Origin: Haemonchus contortus
Lineage: Eukaryota; Nematoda; Chromadorea; Rhabditida; Trichostrongylidae
NCBI GenBank assembly: GCA_000469685.2
Contig: LS997562.1
Location: forward strand, 19,931,920-19,995,919
DNA: 64,000 nucleotides
Direction of reading: 5' to 3'
Shown here piece after piece: positions 22,601 through 33,425 of the stretch (positions within the stretch are counted from its first letter, which is position 1; each line of letters starts with the position of its first letter). The translations under genes were made by a program, and so were the position numbers. The notes beneath the pieces were generated by a model. It was not told the DNA's origin and ran no database searches. It saw nothing but the letters and a program-made list of their open reading frames with translations.

Positions 22601-25600
22601 GACCGTCTCAAAACTCCCATTCAAACTGCCCCACTTTCCCGCCACTACAGTACTTCGTCACCTGCAGATCTTACCCCCAACTAAACTAATTATTAATCGA
22701 TCCGACCTCCCTTCTCGCCACTTCAGTACCCCGCCACCAGCAGATCTAATCACCCATTCAAATAATTACCATTTGAAGGCTTCCAAATTTCCGCCACTAC
22801 AGTACCCGGCCGCATGGTTTTCGAAACACGCCCTGCAAGAAACCGTTCAGAGGCGGCCTACTGCAGAAAGTGGTTGGCTGCTTTCATAGTCCGCCGGCCG
22901 GCGTGCCGGCGGAGGCAGTGCTAGGGGGGAGGAGGGAGGCAGACAGTGTAAGGCAAACAGTCCACGCTCCTTCGAAGGTTGTTTGTTTTCAACCCCTCGA
23001 AGGGGCGTGGACTGTTTGCCTATCTGTCTGCCTCCCTCCTCCCCGCTAGCACTGCCTCCGCCGGCACGCCGGCCGGCGGACTATGAAAGCAGCCGCTGGG
23101 GAGGGAGGTTTTCGTCACGGGTCGACCTATATACCATTCGATAGGATTTTTCACGGGGAATCTAACACTCTACAGCGCAGCTGCAAAAAGACCAACGGGA
23201 AGGGAAAAACATTGTTTTATGAATTGGGCTTGACGAAGCTCGAAGTTTGGGGCCATACCAAGGGAGAAATTTTGATATATGATAGGGTGTACCATAATAG
23301 CCTCGCAGAATACAAAGTGTAGTCTGCGACAGTGGAGTGCCTCGCCGCGGCCTCCTCAGGTTCCGGAGAAAAATTCCTCCAAAAATTGGAAAACGCCAAA
23401 AAAATCGACTTTGTTATTTTGCCGTAAATTGATGACATATTCTCAATGGAACCTGTAAAGAAGAGTGTTGAGTGCAGAAACCGTAGATGCACTTATCTAC
23501 AGCCTTGAAACCAAAAAAGGAACATTATAGACTGAACAAAACCAATAATCATTTTCACATTGTACAGAGTAAAATCGAGTGCGTGACGCAATCCAAAGCA
23601 GATTCTGAACAGATCATCTTCAGGGACCAATGAGCACCCTCGAGCACTAAAGCGTGCATCCCATGTGCATGCAATCACATTTCGGATGGAGCCCAAGTGC
23701 ATGGCGCAATCCAAAATAAAGCATTTTTAACACTTCAGGGTATCATCTTGTAGAGCTCGATGGGCTGAGTTCAATGGTATTTTTTTCTCCTCGACTGATT
23801 TATTTCAAAGCGATTTATAAAGAAAAGACGAAAAAGACGCGAATTCGCGGTATTATCGCGAATTCTTGAGTTCTTACGGCGAGTACTATACATCTTCTTG
23901 TTGGGAGATACCTTGCGACAATGCATTTGGGTTTACAATCATAATTAATTGTGTATCCGAATCTCATCTTGGGTCATTTTTACTCAGTGTCATTTGCTAT
24001 AAATAGAGCTTTGAAGGGTAGCACAAGGATTCAGACAAGATTATTGGATTCTATCCTCTGTTCTAAACCCACTTCCTTCCTTCTTTTAGCTTATCCCTAC
24101 ACATTTTTTTCCTCGAAGTGTCGTACTCAGTGCCTTTAATAGAAAACAACTTACCGACTTAATAATTCAAAACATTATGTCATACAAAATCAAATGAAGA
24201 GTTTAGGATAGGAGTGGTTCAAGTGATTTCCTTTCGGGATCAACCTGTGATCCCAAGGATAGCACGTGGAACTTTTTCGTATCGAAAAACGACATTGAAG
24301 GGGCATCATGAAGGCTATGGGGCCAACGTAAATACGTAAAAGAGGCCGTGGCCTGACAGCTTTCTTGAGGCGCACTGTGAAGGTGGACGAGGCCGTCAAA
24401 TATTACGCTGAGGTGGAGACACCACTGGTCAACGGTTACAAACGAGAGGGGAACTTGAGAATGGCACGCCGCACACGTATGCGCCGCAAACTCACGCCAT
24501 TTCGATGCGGTTGCGTGAATGCGCCCAATGCGTGCAGAAACTCAAGCAGCAAAGGACACAAGGCGGCTGCCCTCTCCTTGCACTGGGAATTCAAACCTTC
24601 CCTTAGGAGCGCGCGACTGCACGCGATAGGGTGCGGCGAGCGCGACGCCGTCCTCGGGGAGAAAATACCGGATCCCAAGTTCCATCACCTCCATGACCCA
24701 CGTGGAGTTCAATCCAAAGACCTATGGACTGGGAGACTGCGCTCCAATATTGAAAGCCAGCAAGCTGGCATGCGTCCTCTTCCAGTCAGATTGATACCAG
24801 TCTCTCCCATTCACTTCTCATTATTCTGTGACTTGAAACTATTGTATGAATAAGCTCGGCATCCAAATACACTCACCTTTTATGGCAGGTGATTCTTTCT
24901 CACCTTTTTTGACAGGCGATTCTTTCTCACCTTTTTTGGCAGACGATTCTTTCTCACCTTTTTCGCATGCGATTCTTTCTCACCTTTTTTATCGGGCGAT
25001 TCTATCTCACCTTTTTTCCCTGATTCCTTCTCCTTCGATCCTGAAACAACTCACAAGATGAACAAAAAATTCAACTTATAAAATAATTTATTTGAATTCT
25101 CTCTTGGTTTTTAGGTTCACTGTTAGACGTGTTCAAAATTCTCAGCCCTGCGATTTCGACTATGATCCCGAACAATTATTATAGTAGTTGAAATAGCTAA
25201 ACGCCGGCAACACAATCTCTAACACGTCTACACAGGTGTGCAAACTAAGGGAGGAGAGCAACTTCCGATTGCTGCACCTACGCCAGATAAAATTTATACC
25301 ATACGAAAGAGGACCATCACGGTATTGCCCAGGAAGCAACTGACAGAAAATCGATATAAGATGAACAGATACGGCATTTTTATTCAAAGTACCGATCACA
25401 CAAATCTTCACCATTTATCCTGGTAGTTCGAAAAAGTCGACGCGGTACCTATGAGTTATGAAAACACCACGGAGAGCAATAAGTGGCCTGTAAGGCGACC
25501 AATACTTTTCACCAAATTGGTAATGAGTTCCTGTGGTAAGGCATTCAACTACTCTATCAGCGCAATTGACAATTGTTAGATGGTCGGTACGGAAGATGGT

Positions 25601-28600
25601 TGCGCTTGGACGTGGTGCAATGCGTGTGCCCAGTGCGTCTCATACGTGCTGAACGGGATTAAGGTCGGAGGAACGGCAAGGCCACTCCATTCGACGGATT
25701 TCCTCTTGTAGAAAGAGCCCCTCAAACTATGCTTTTCGTTGCGGTTTTCGTCCATAAAAATGAATTCAGAGCCCAATGTAACCCAGAAGAGACGAACATG
25801 AGGAAGGAGTACTCGTCAGAGTAACCCTGTTCCATAAGGGTTCCGAGCTCAGAAATCTGGAGGTCAGTGCGGCTGTGCAGCGTGATGCCCCCACCACCAT
25901 AACACCTCGAGCACCAGAAAGATGAGGTTCGACAACGTTGAGAGGGTTGCGTGTTAGTACCTCTCGTCATATGAGGATGCGTCAAGAACCCTGTGACTAG
26001 ATCTGCTCTCGTCCGAAAAGAGCACGCGGCTCCATATCTGATCGGTCCATTCGCTATGCTTCTGGCACCATCCTGAACGTTCTCTCTAATACGCGAGGGT
26101 TAAAGGAGTACAAGGTGGCGGTCGTCGGGCGAACAGATCACCTCTGTGCAATCGTCGTGCCATTACAGTGCACGAGCTGGCTTGCCCTGTCAAATGTCAT
26201 CGCAATCACAGAAGCCGGCAGACGTGGGTCCATTCATGCATGCTGAATGTAGGGGTCATCTCTCGGTGGAGTTGATTGATCTTGATCGACCACCTTCGGG
26301 CAACAGTACTAGTGGTTTGGAATGATCTCCATGCAACGTGTTCTCCATGGGAATCAACGCTGTGAGCGATACCGCGCTCTTGAGTTACACTCGTCATTGT
26401 TCAACCTATTACGAGTTTCCCGATGATCCGTTCTCGTGTGTAGTCATCAGATGATGTCTGCGGGACATATTGTATAAAAGGACACCATCATTGCCTTATT
26501 TCAATTATCCCTTTACGAAGGGATACATAACCGTTACAGGTCCGGCAATGTACTTCCACTTTTATTTATTTCCACCAAGTTCTTAATGTTTTATGTTACA
26601 TTACCCACTTCATCACTAAGTTTTGCACACCAGTGTAAGTGATACTGGGAGAGAAACGGTGCTGTCAGGGAGGTGGCACAAATGGGATGGAGAACCCAAT
26701 CTTATCATAAAGCAGTGGTACATACTAGCCGATTTTTTTGATTTCGATGATTTTTTCGATTTCGATATTTTTTTGTGATGATTTCTTTCTTGCTTTAACG
26801 CTTGATCCACGTTTGCTTGACTTTTTTCTTTCCCCAGGTCGCCCTATAATCCTGTGCACTGAGGATAAAAAGGAGAAAGGATAAATATGTGGGCACTGAT
26901 CAATCCCGTCCGAGGGATGCGCCCCGCATTCTACTTCCATTCAGAATTGTAGTGGCGTATTTAATGCGTATGTGGCCTGTAAAATGACTTGTGGTGACTG
27001 GCCGATCTGCAAGTTAGTGTTACTGTCCTCACAGCCGAGCGTGCCACCAATCAACCGACCTCTGAGGGATGCAAGGCTTTGTTTGTCTAGACGAATATCG
27101 ATCGTATACTGGGATTCGAACCCGTGACCATATGTGTGTGAAGTGCGCTACTCGCCACCATACCACCTCCCTGACACCGAATCTTGGAGGTCAGTTATAA
27201 AACCCAACTCCATATGTGCTTCACTAAGACACAAGACACCCACGGTACTATCACACCTCACTCTCAGGGTTTCATTGTATTTTTTCATGTATTTGGAGCT
27301 ACGAAATGTAGAATCAAAGCCCACCTCGCTTTTGAGTTGATTCTCTCGATGCTGAAATAAGGCTATATGAGAGTTGCAAACCTTATTTAGTGATTTAAAA
27401 GAAATTTTCGTTAGCTGCTTGTGTATACTTGAATACCATCTTTGCATTGCCTTGTACATGCAAATCAAATTTTGCGGCTCTCTAACGTTGATACACTTCC
27501 AATCAAAAGGATCACTCAAATCTGTATGGCCTATAGAAAGAATTACGGGAATCAGCGCTTCTGTCCTCCCAGACAAGTCCGATATCGATTGATCTGCCCT
27601 AGAGGGATAAAAGGCTTGGTTCGTCTGAGCGAGCGGCGATGCGATCATCGAACCATGCGTATGTGATGGTTCTACTTGCTCCTATACCAACTCCGTCTTC
27701 ATTTGGCTATTTACCCATGGTATTTTAACATTTTAGGCTTCTCACTATTGCGCTTAAATTGACAAACTCCACTTTTTTCGGGATGTCTACCCAATGCTGC
27801 GTATTTTCTCTGGCTCTCTCTGACACGTACACCTTATCACTCTATATAAAGCTAGAGAACAGTTAAGAGCAGTGAATTGTGCACTGATTGGTTACCACAA
27901 GTTACTGTATAGGGAGCATAGCATTGAAACGCTACTAGATTCTGAATGAAAATCGAATGCGAAGGCGAATCCCAAGGAAGAGTCTGATCCGCCCACCTTT
28001 CTTCAGAAACGGTTCTCTTGAACCTAAAATAGAGGTGATGAAAGTCAAAAAAAAATTTGCATTCCGTATGTTCATGTACTGATCGGAGTGTCCGACTCCG
28101 ATCAGCACTACCAGCATACGACCGGAACAAGTGCTACATTTCTGACAACACACATTGTTTTACAACATTGTTCTAGAGGGATGTCAATGTGAATTACATA
28201 GGCACTACATATTTGTCACAGAACTCTAGAAGATTGCTGTTTGGCTTGAATAGGGGATTGGAGCTGTGCCGTGTGGAAAGTCTCAAATGCACAGCCCACG
28301 ATGAAGATTGTTTACGAGATTCTTTAGAATGAACCTGTGATGAACATTCGGGAAGCTTTCGGGTCGAAGAAATGGCTCAGAAAGCCAAAAAATCCTGAAA
28401 CCGCCTTATCCGACGTACACACCCAAAGAGGACGAGTTCTCACAATATAGAAGCTAGAGAGGCTATTGTTGTGAAGAGAAACCATGATCCTTCATTTAGG
28501 CGTGCACTATAATTATAATTAGTGGTAATCCCAATCTGATAGCGATGAATAGACCAAGTTTTGTTAAGGGCCACTTCCTACTCATTATTAATTTCTCTCA

Positions 28601-31600
28601 TCAGTCATATACAATCTTACACAACGCACCTCATACTAGGCTGTCAAGGCTCTATGTTCATGCGTAATGCCTCTACTGACCGTCATCTTCTTAAGGATCT
28701 TACGATTAGGTCTTACATGCGAAGTACGCTAACGACAGCTGCCTGATCAGCAGATATCACCGAACGTCTTTCACATACCACATAACCCATCAGAAGACCA
28801 AGGCTTCTCGGGTACGTGTACATACGCGCGTCCGAAAATGCGTATTGCGCGGCGAAGTTCGTGACGATTTGAACGACCTATCATTATGGTCCAAATTTGA
28901 ACTGGAGTAGATTAGAAGGACCACATGACCCTACTAAACTACTGTACTTCGAGTTTAAGCCCCAAAAATTGGCGTCAGGGTCGTACAAATCGTCACGAAC
29001 TTCGCCGCGCAATTAGATGCGCGCACCCTCGGATGCACGTAAGTCCCGTCCCCCAGGCTCCTCCGTTAACACGAAGATGAGAAGTGAATTTTGTTCCCTG
29101 AGGCTCCCTATCAGGCCCTACCCGGTTTTTACTACTTCGTATCAACCAATCATTGTTCTACCTTGCACCTCTATCCCTGTGGAACAAAGCCAATTTATCA
29201 TTCCTTCTTTCAGCAGAACAACCAACACTCTACATTCCGCTTAGCTTTTTCAGCAATGACTCTTTCGAACCTGAAGTAGGGAATATAAAAGTCAAACGAA
29301 TGGCTTCGGATTTCGTTCAATGATAATTTGGAAATTGCTTGACGTCTGTGTGAGCTGGCAACGTTTTCATTTCTTCTATCATGGTATATAACTCTATGGA
29401 AGGCAAACCTCCGAATCACTGCTTCCTCTGAGCTCCCCTCTTTCTGCTTCTACCTCCTCACATGAGAAGGACTGTATACGCCACAGACACGAAAATGAGT
29501 GAAATGTAGTCACTGTTCCATGGCCACTGTGGTAAAAATGGAGTTCTACTGTTGGCCGACGTTGAAGCAGCAGGAGGAATGCTATCTCAACATGATGTCA
29601 AAGAAAAATTGACTTCCAACGACCGAATTAGCTTCACTCACTACTGTTTCTATTACCTTTTTTAATTTGCTCCTTCGAGACCAATTTTGAACCTGAAAAT
29701 GATGGACATCAACTGTGTTCCTATGACAGCGGGAGAACCCTGCTTTAAGAGGCATTCAGGTGGCATTCATAAATCTATACAGAAACCAATATTTTGGGAA
29801 CATCATCTACTGCTTGGGAGGTCCAACGAGCTCTAGTTGCAATCAGAACGCAGAGTTAAACAGCTCTACGTATATTATTCTTGACTAAGCTATGGCGAAA
29901 ACATTGACCTCAGATTAAACCCGAAGTTGCCTGCGAACCTTGAGAAGGAAACACTGGCACACGTTTGAGTCTCGCCAGAGGCTAAATGTTTTGCTGATAC
30001 TCTTTGTGGTAGTAGTAAATGGTGCAACAATGATTTTTCCATATCTTGTCGGGAATGAAAGAGCTATGTATGTTCCATTTACCTCAACCCGATTTATCGT
30101 AACCTCTGTTTTTGATATACAGCCAAACTGTTCCCTCTTCTCTCTCCCCAACAGTCAAATGTTTCAAAAGGCGAGGATAATTTCGAATTCTGCTCGTGAT
30201 AAGTTGTAGACTGACGAGATTCCAAACTAAACTCACCTCCTTTTCCTTTCGCACCTGAAACAATTTAGGAAGAGTTTGGCAATTCATAAGAACCATAATT
30301 CAAACTGGTGATAGAAGCATTTTCTGAATTCCGGTATTTGATCTCCATCGTTCAGAATTTCTCAGTTTGTTACCGAAAGGCTTCGAGCCCTTAGGCTCTC
30401 ATAGGTCTTTCAGGATAATTGACATGGTCAAACAGCTACCACACTATCCTGATGTACATACGTTGACAAAACATTCGATCCCTTAAATTCATGCCGTGCT
30501 CCATTCCTTTCTGTGCAAAGCAGGAATGCTTCTCTGAGCGTTCCATATGATTCAATATTTCAAATGCAAAGCTTCCCACTACTATTTTTCTTCCTTCTCT
30601 TGAGGGCTCTTGTTCCAACAACAAACAGTGACATCGGCACTTAATCACTGCTGATTATACCGATGTGTTCGGAAGTAACATGCAGAAATTTGACAAAATT
30701 CAGTTGATTGGAGGCCTGGAGCATGTGTTATGACGAAACGGTGCTAACAAAGAGCGCGGTTTTCACTCTAAATCCTATCTCGAAGATATTTTCCTCGGCT
30801 TGCTCTTAGACGTTGTAGCTGCGAAAGAGGAGATCTACCCGGAAGATAGCCTCGTCAACCATTGCAGTTGACCGATCCGCGAGGGACGTATGCTCTTGAG
30901 GAAGGACAAGAAGCCGATGGTAGTGGAAGGCAAAGTGTACACACTAGTGTGACAGGACACTGCGAATAAAGTCGGAGGCAGGAAAGAAGAATAGAAATGT
31001 CGATTTTCAGAGTAGTAAGCGACGAACTCCTCACAGACGTCTGATCGGGAGACATTTCTGCCACACAGAGTAATACGGACCAGAGTAATATAGGTGCAGG
31101 ACCATTTAAAAAAAAGTGCGGTACGCGTAAATGTTAGCCGAAATAAAGCGCTTTTTTGTTACAAGAGGTTCGAAACCTCTAGTGTACGAAAAACACTGTA
31201 CAAAACACTCTACAGTGAAGGGAGCGAATTTTGCATCATCCTGCTGCGGAGCGAGAGCACTACCCAATCGTCACCTAGACGCTTCATGTCTACGACGCAT
31301 TCCATTTGACACCACCTTCAAACAAATTTTTATTGCTAGCATTATGAATTTTTCGAGAGAAAAATTTTGCGGTTTCAAGTGCCATATTTGTAAACAGCAT
31401 TCCGAATCTATCGATCAACCTGGGTTTCGACTTTTAGTCACATGGTAACGCACTTGCTGGCAAGATCCTTTGTCGTTAAAGGTTTTTCGACAATTTTTGC
31501 CCTCTGAGTCGTTGAACTGCACTGTAACTGGGAACTTAGGTAAGTACCAGACCGCGACCTTGAGGTAAAGTTTTTCTGCGTCCTTATCTAATTCTCCTGG

Positions 31601-31965
31601 ATAAGATTTTTCGACATCAAATCGGAGGACGCAAGCTTAGCGTCGATTCATCGGTGCTTTCGATCATACCTCGGAGCTTCGGTTTTCCAGGAAGGCGGAT
31701 GGCAAGGACGAGTGCTACAGCCACTGTGAAAACAAGCCCGCAGATAAGATTCAGAGTAGACGACGAACTATGGTCAACGGTGGACAGGGCACGTCGAACA
31801 GACGATTGGCAAGGGAACATTGAAGATGTTGGCTGCTGCCAGCGTTTCAAACTGAGAAGTAACTGGAAATTTGAGAAGCAGTAGCGCGCGTTCATTCTGC
31901 ATGGCAGTACTATGGCGACCCTGGCTTTGGTTTTGACACTGGTGTTCGACACTTCGTGTTATAAT
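19620..31965 (-). CDS. Candidate micro-exon gene: single-pass membrane protein with Lys/Ser/Glu-rich stalk
   Basis: Reading the minus strand, an acceptor TATTTTCAG at 31,966 precedes exon 1 (ATG 31,895 to 31,670), which has a strong membrane segment (NLICGLVFTVAVALVLAI) and ends in phase 1. Symmetric phase-1 micro-exons follow: 30,254-30,237 (18 nt), 29,692-29,657 (36 nt), 28,023-27,997 (27 nt), 25,040-24,877 (first 30 or 57 nt usable) and 20,281-20,237 (45 nt). Each begins GT or GA after a TTCAG/TTTAG acceptor and encodes G-S-(K/R) with KE/KK runs; the 18-nt exon encodes AKGKG. Exons 19,870-19,809 and 19,766-19,620 close the frame in phase. The last has Cys residues, a hydrophobic LPILLL patch and the end RWFIPDSR. 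No family is recognised. The Lys-rich stretch at about 26,725-26,885 may be another exon. The consistent phase is the main evidence. Confidence 0.5.
20771..23887. mobile_element. Foldback element: 3.1-kb inverted repeat
   Basis: AGTACTCGCCGTAAGAACTC at 20,771 recurs reversed up to 23,887, and the two arms (about 1.4 and 1.6 kb) pair along their length around a loop of about 70 bp near 22,219. The 220-base offset between outer and inner pairing equals the hairpin MITE inserted in the right arm only. Within each arm a module of about 300 bp (GATAAGTGCATCTACGG, TTACAGGTTCCATTGA, CCGGAACCTGAGGAGGCGGC) occurs twice, diverged. A GC-rich stretch with repeated TACTGTAGTGGCGGGAA motifs lies between the two. 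Frames are shared between arms but full of stops and no transposase is seen, so it is probably non-autonomous. Confidence 0.85.
22876..23094. mobile_element. Hairpin foldback MITE, copy 2
   Basis: This is a 219-bp copy of the element at 3364-3616, with the same termini, the same GGAGGCAGTGCTAG block and the same CCTTCGAAGG centre. It is shorter in the CCGG repeats. It interrupts the right arm of the foldback element; the left arm keeps the empty site near 21,550-21,577. Flanks are GTT and GCT, so no clear target duplication remains here. Confidence 0.85.
23888..24876. other. Presumed intron of the micro-exon gene; open + strand frame of unknown meaning
   Basis: A 162-codon + strand frame (24,365-24,853) is Arg/Lys/Pro-rich, GC-richer than its surroundings and resembles nothing I know. 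It may be a transposon relic or chance. Confidence 0.3.
24877..25040 (-). repeat. 27-nt tandem repeat carrying a splice donor in each unit
   Basis: On the minus strand, six units of about 27 nt (GGTGAGAAAGAATCG plus a variable part ending AAAAAAG) follow a GTTTCAG acceptor. In frame they encode KKGEKES repeats. Every unit junction is AAAG|GTGAG, a good 5' splice site. One unit has five instead of six A, which breaks the frame if the whole block is exonic but not if an earlier donor is used. Confidence 0.8.
25560..26420 (-). pseudogene. Degenerate Tc1-like transposase
   Basis: On the minus strand, broken frames give a recognisable Tc1/mariner order. First come an HTH-region relic and RRLHRGDLFARRP. 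Then come the first catalytic Asp block (WSRVLFSDESR near 26,030), VMVVG/GGGITLHSRTDL, a glycine-rich relic, and RRMEWP..SSDLNPVQHV near 25,680, the DLNPIE motif. Cut-and-paste DDE transposases of this kind move between TA dinucleotides. Multiple frameshifts and stops show a dead copy. Terminal repeats were not found. It lies in an intron of the micro-exon gene. Confidence 0.78.
26890..27180 (-). repeat. tRNA-derived SINE
   Basis: In minus orientation the head reads GGTGGCGAGTAGCGC (A-box-like) and CACGGGTTCGAATCCC (clear B box). A body containing TGATTGGTGGCAC follows, with the tail CTGAATGGAAGTAGAATGCG and GGGCGCATCCCTCGGACGGG. This is the best preserved copy of the family in the window. 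Confidence 0.72.
27470..27690 (-). repeat. tRNA-derived SINE, diverged copy
   Basis: Minus-strand motifs GGTTCGATGATCGC (decayed B box), GACGAACCAAGCCTTTTATC and CAGATCAATCGATATCGG parallel the copy at 26,890-27,180. A minus-strand 166-residue frame over 27,148-27,648 consists largely of these two SINEs and is not a gene. Confidence 0.5.
28810..29045. mobile_element. Short inverted-repeat MITE
   Basis: ATTGCGCGGCGAAGTTCGTG followed by ACGATTTG at 28,844 recurs reversed, ending at 29,013. Weaker pairing extends about 30 bases further on each side (GTACATACGCGCGTCCG against GCATCCGAGGGTGCGCGC). The core is about 170 bp with no coding capacity. The exact ends and target duplication are uncertain. 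Confidence 0.65.
29658..31669. other. Intronic stretch of the micro-exon gene
   Basis: Apart from the 18-nt exon at 30,237-30,254 I see no other supported exon. A relic acceptor with GTTCGCAG near 29,940 leads into a stop within ten codons. Frames on both strands near 29,940-30,210 are short and unassigned. Confidence 0.35.
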
Positions 31966-32004
31966 CTGAAAATACGGAGCATTTTTTTTTCAAAATATGC
32001 CCAC

Positions 32005-32031
32005 CTTTTTTCATAGGTGATTCCTTCGAAC
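32005..32031 (-). pseudogene. Relic micro-exon upstream of the micro-exon gene
   Basis: A 27-nt minus-strand unit encodes SKESPMKK in the same phase as the functional micro-exons and ends at a GTGGGC donor, but its acceptor reads GTAACTG instead of CAG. A similar broken unit, SKESLLKK with a lost donor, starts at 29,270. They suggest exon duplication followed by decay. Confidence 0.4.
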
Positions 32032-32289
32032 CAGTTACAAAGGGAACTGGAAATTGCAATCATTATTCACAAGTAGTGAGCAGACAAAATCAGGGTACAT
32101 CTCTGCTAGCAAGGTGGCGACAACATTTGGACTTGCATAGGCGTTGCACTCACATCAAGGCTTGATTTTCTGAAGGAAACATGTTGTAAATGGCTGCATA
32201 GCTGGTTTTACCTGTGGTCCCTGTTCTTGCACAAATGGTGGCATATATTTGGCCAATCGGGACTCCCGGTTCTCTCATCCTTCTCGTGT

Positions 32290-32712
32290 AAAGTTGACCT
32301 CCGACACACACTGGCACATACTTATCGACACACACACCGACACGCACACACAGACATACACACTGTCACCCACACCGACACACACACACACTTACACACA
32401 CGCTGACACGCATACCGATATACACATCTACACGCTCACACAGACACACATACCGCCACACACACCTGCACACAATGACAACATGCCGACCACACCGAAA
32501 TACACGCTGACACACACCGAAACATACGTGGCATACCCAGCGGCATACACACACCTTCGTGCTCACGCAGACACACATACCGCCACACACACACCGGCAC
32601 ACACACACTGTCACACCTGCCGACACACACCGAAGCACACGCTGACACACACACACACACACACAACCACACACACACACACACACACACACACGCCAGC
32701 ACACATAGCGAC
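32290..32712. repeat. (AC)n-rich microsatellite
   Basis: About 420 bases of ACACACAC interspersed with ACACCGACACAC and ACACGCTGACAC variants. Long frames on both strands here are translations of the repeat (alternating Thr/His, Val/Cys) and are not genes. Confidence 0.95.
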
Positions 32713-32999
32713 AAACACCCACTTAACGCATTATATGTAGTAGGATACTGCGGCATAATGTGAGAAGTGATTCTACGACCACTTTGATCGCGACAAAGGA
32801 ATCAATGGAACAATCGACCGCCAACAAAACTCAGTTACTATTACTCTCAATGGTATAGTAAAAGATGATAATGATAATGCGTCTGGAGGAGGGTGTGATC
32901 AATGCTGAGTGAACACGATCACTGCAACTCGATGCGAGACGGGCTAATCGAGAATCAGTTCAAGTCTGGCCATACTCACCTAGCAGTTTCCAGTCATTC

Positions 33000-33236
33000 A
33001 AGGAAGTGGTAACGTGGATGGATATATGCTCATGTCGCTTATGGTTAAATTTCTCGCCAGGGGGAAATTTTACTCCGAAGCCAAAAGGATCCAGTTTTTG
33101 TTAGATTTCATAGCTAGTTGGACAACTTATCCTACGGGCAAAGAATGGGTAAAATCACCAACGTTGCTTCTTGCGTTGCATTCGTGGAAGAGAGTTTGGT
33201 GAAATGAATCATACTGTTCGCAAGATCATAACTTGC
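33000..33236 (+). repeat. Fragment of the sequence found in the arms of the 57-kb palindrome
   Basis: GTTTCCAGTC..AAGTGGTAACG, GACAACTTATCCTACGGGCA and CTTCTTGCGTTGCATTCGTG match 59,690-59,945 (and its mirror 54,340-54,600) with substitutions and indels. It lies directly outside the left end of the 38-kb palindrome, so the two palindromes share flanking material as well as their core. Confidence 0.7.
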
Positions 33237-33425
33237 TTATATCACTTTTTCCCTGGTAACACCCTGCGGTATATCAAGGATAAAGGATAGCCTCGGTCGT
33301 TGATCAGTCCCATTTCTAAGATGCAGGGAGAGTCGTCGCATGAGTAGAACGGATGTGGTAGAATGAAGCAGAAGCAGCGCAGCGAGTAAGAAATACAGGA
33401 ACGAAAGAAGTAACATTATGGTCAT
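33237..33425 (-). CDS. Candidate small secreted protein (62 aa), single exon
   Basis: The minus-strand ORF starts MTIMLLLSFLYFLLAALLLL, a strong signal-peptide core, and continues to a TAA. Its mirror at 49,080-49,325 has kept similar residues (ALLLLHS/VLLLLHS, RLSLHLRNG/RISLHLKNS, PQGVT) but needs a frameshift to align at the N-terminus. Sharing at the protein level hints at a former coding sequence. No family is known and no splice sites are needed. It could also be a fragment of a larger gene or a repeat. Confidence 0.3.
   Translation of the reverse strand: MTIMLLLSFLYFLLAALLLLHSTTSVLLMRRLSLHLRNGTDQRPRLSFILDIPQGVTREKVI

Noticed and set aside
27148..27648. 166-codon minus-strand ORF
   Set aside because: It is composed largely of two tRNA-SINE copies and the sequence between them.
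32249..32756. Three overlapping long frames (up to 163 codons) on both strands
   Set aside because: They are translations of an AC dinucleotide-rich microsatellite, with Thr/His or Val/Cys alternation and no gene features.
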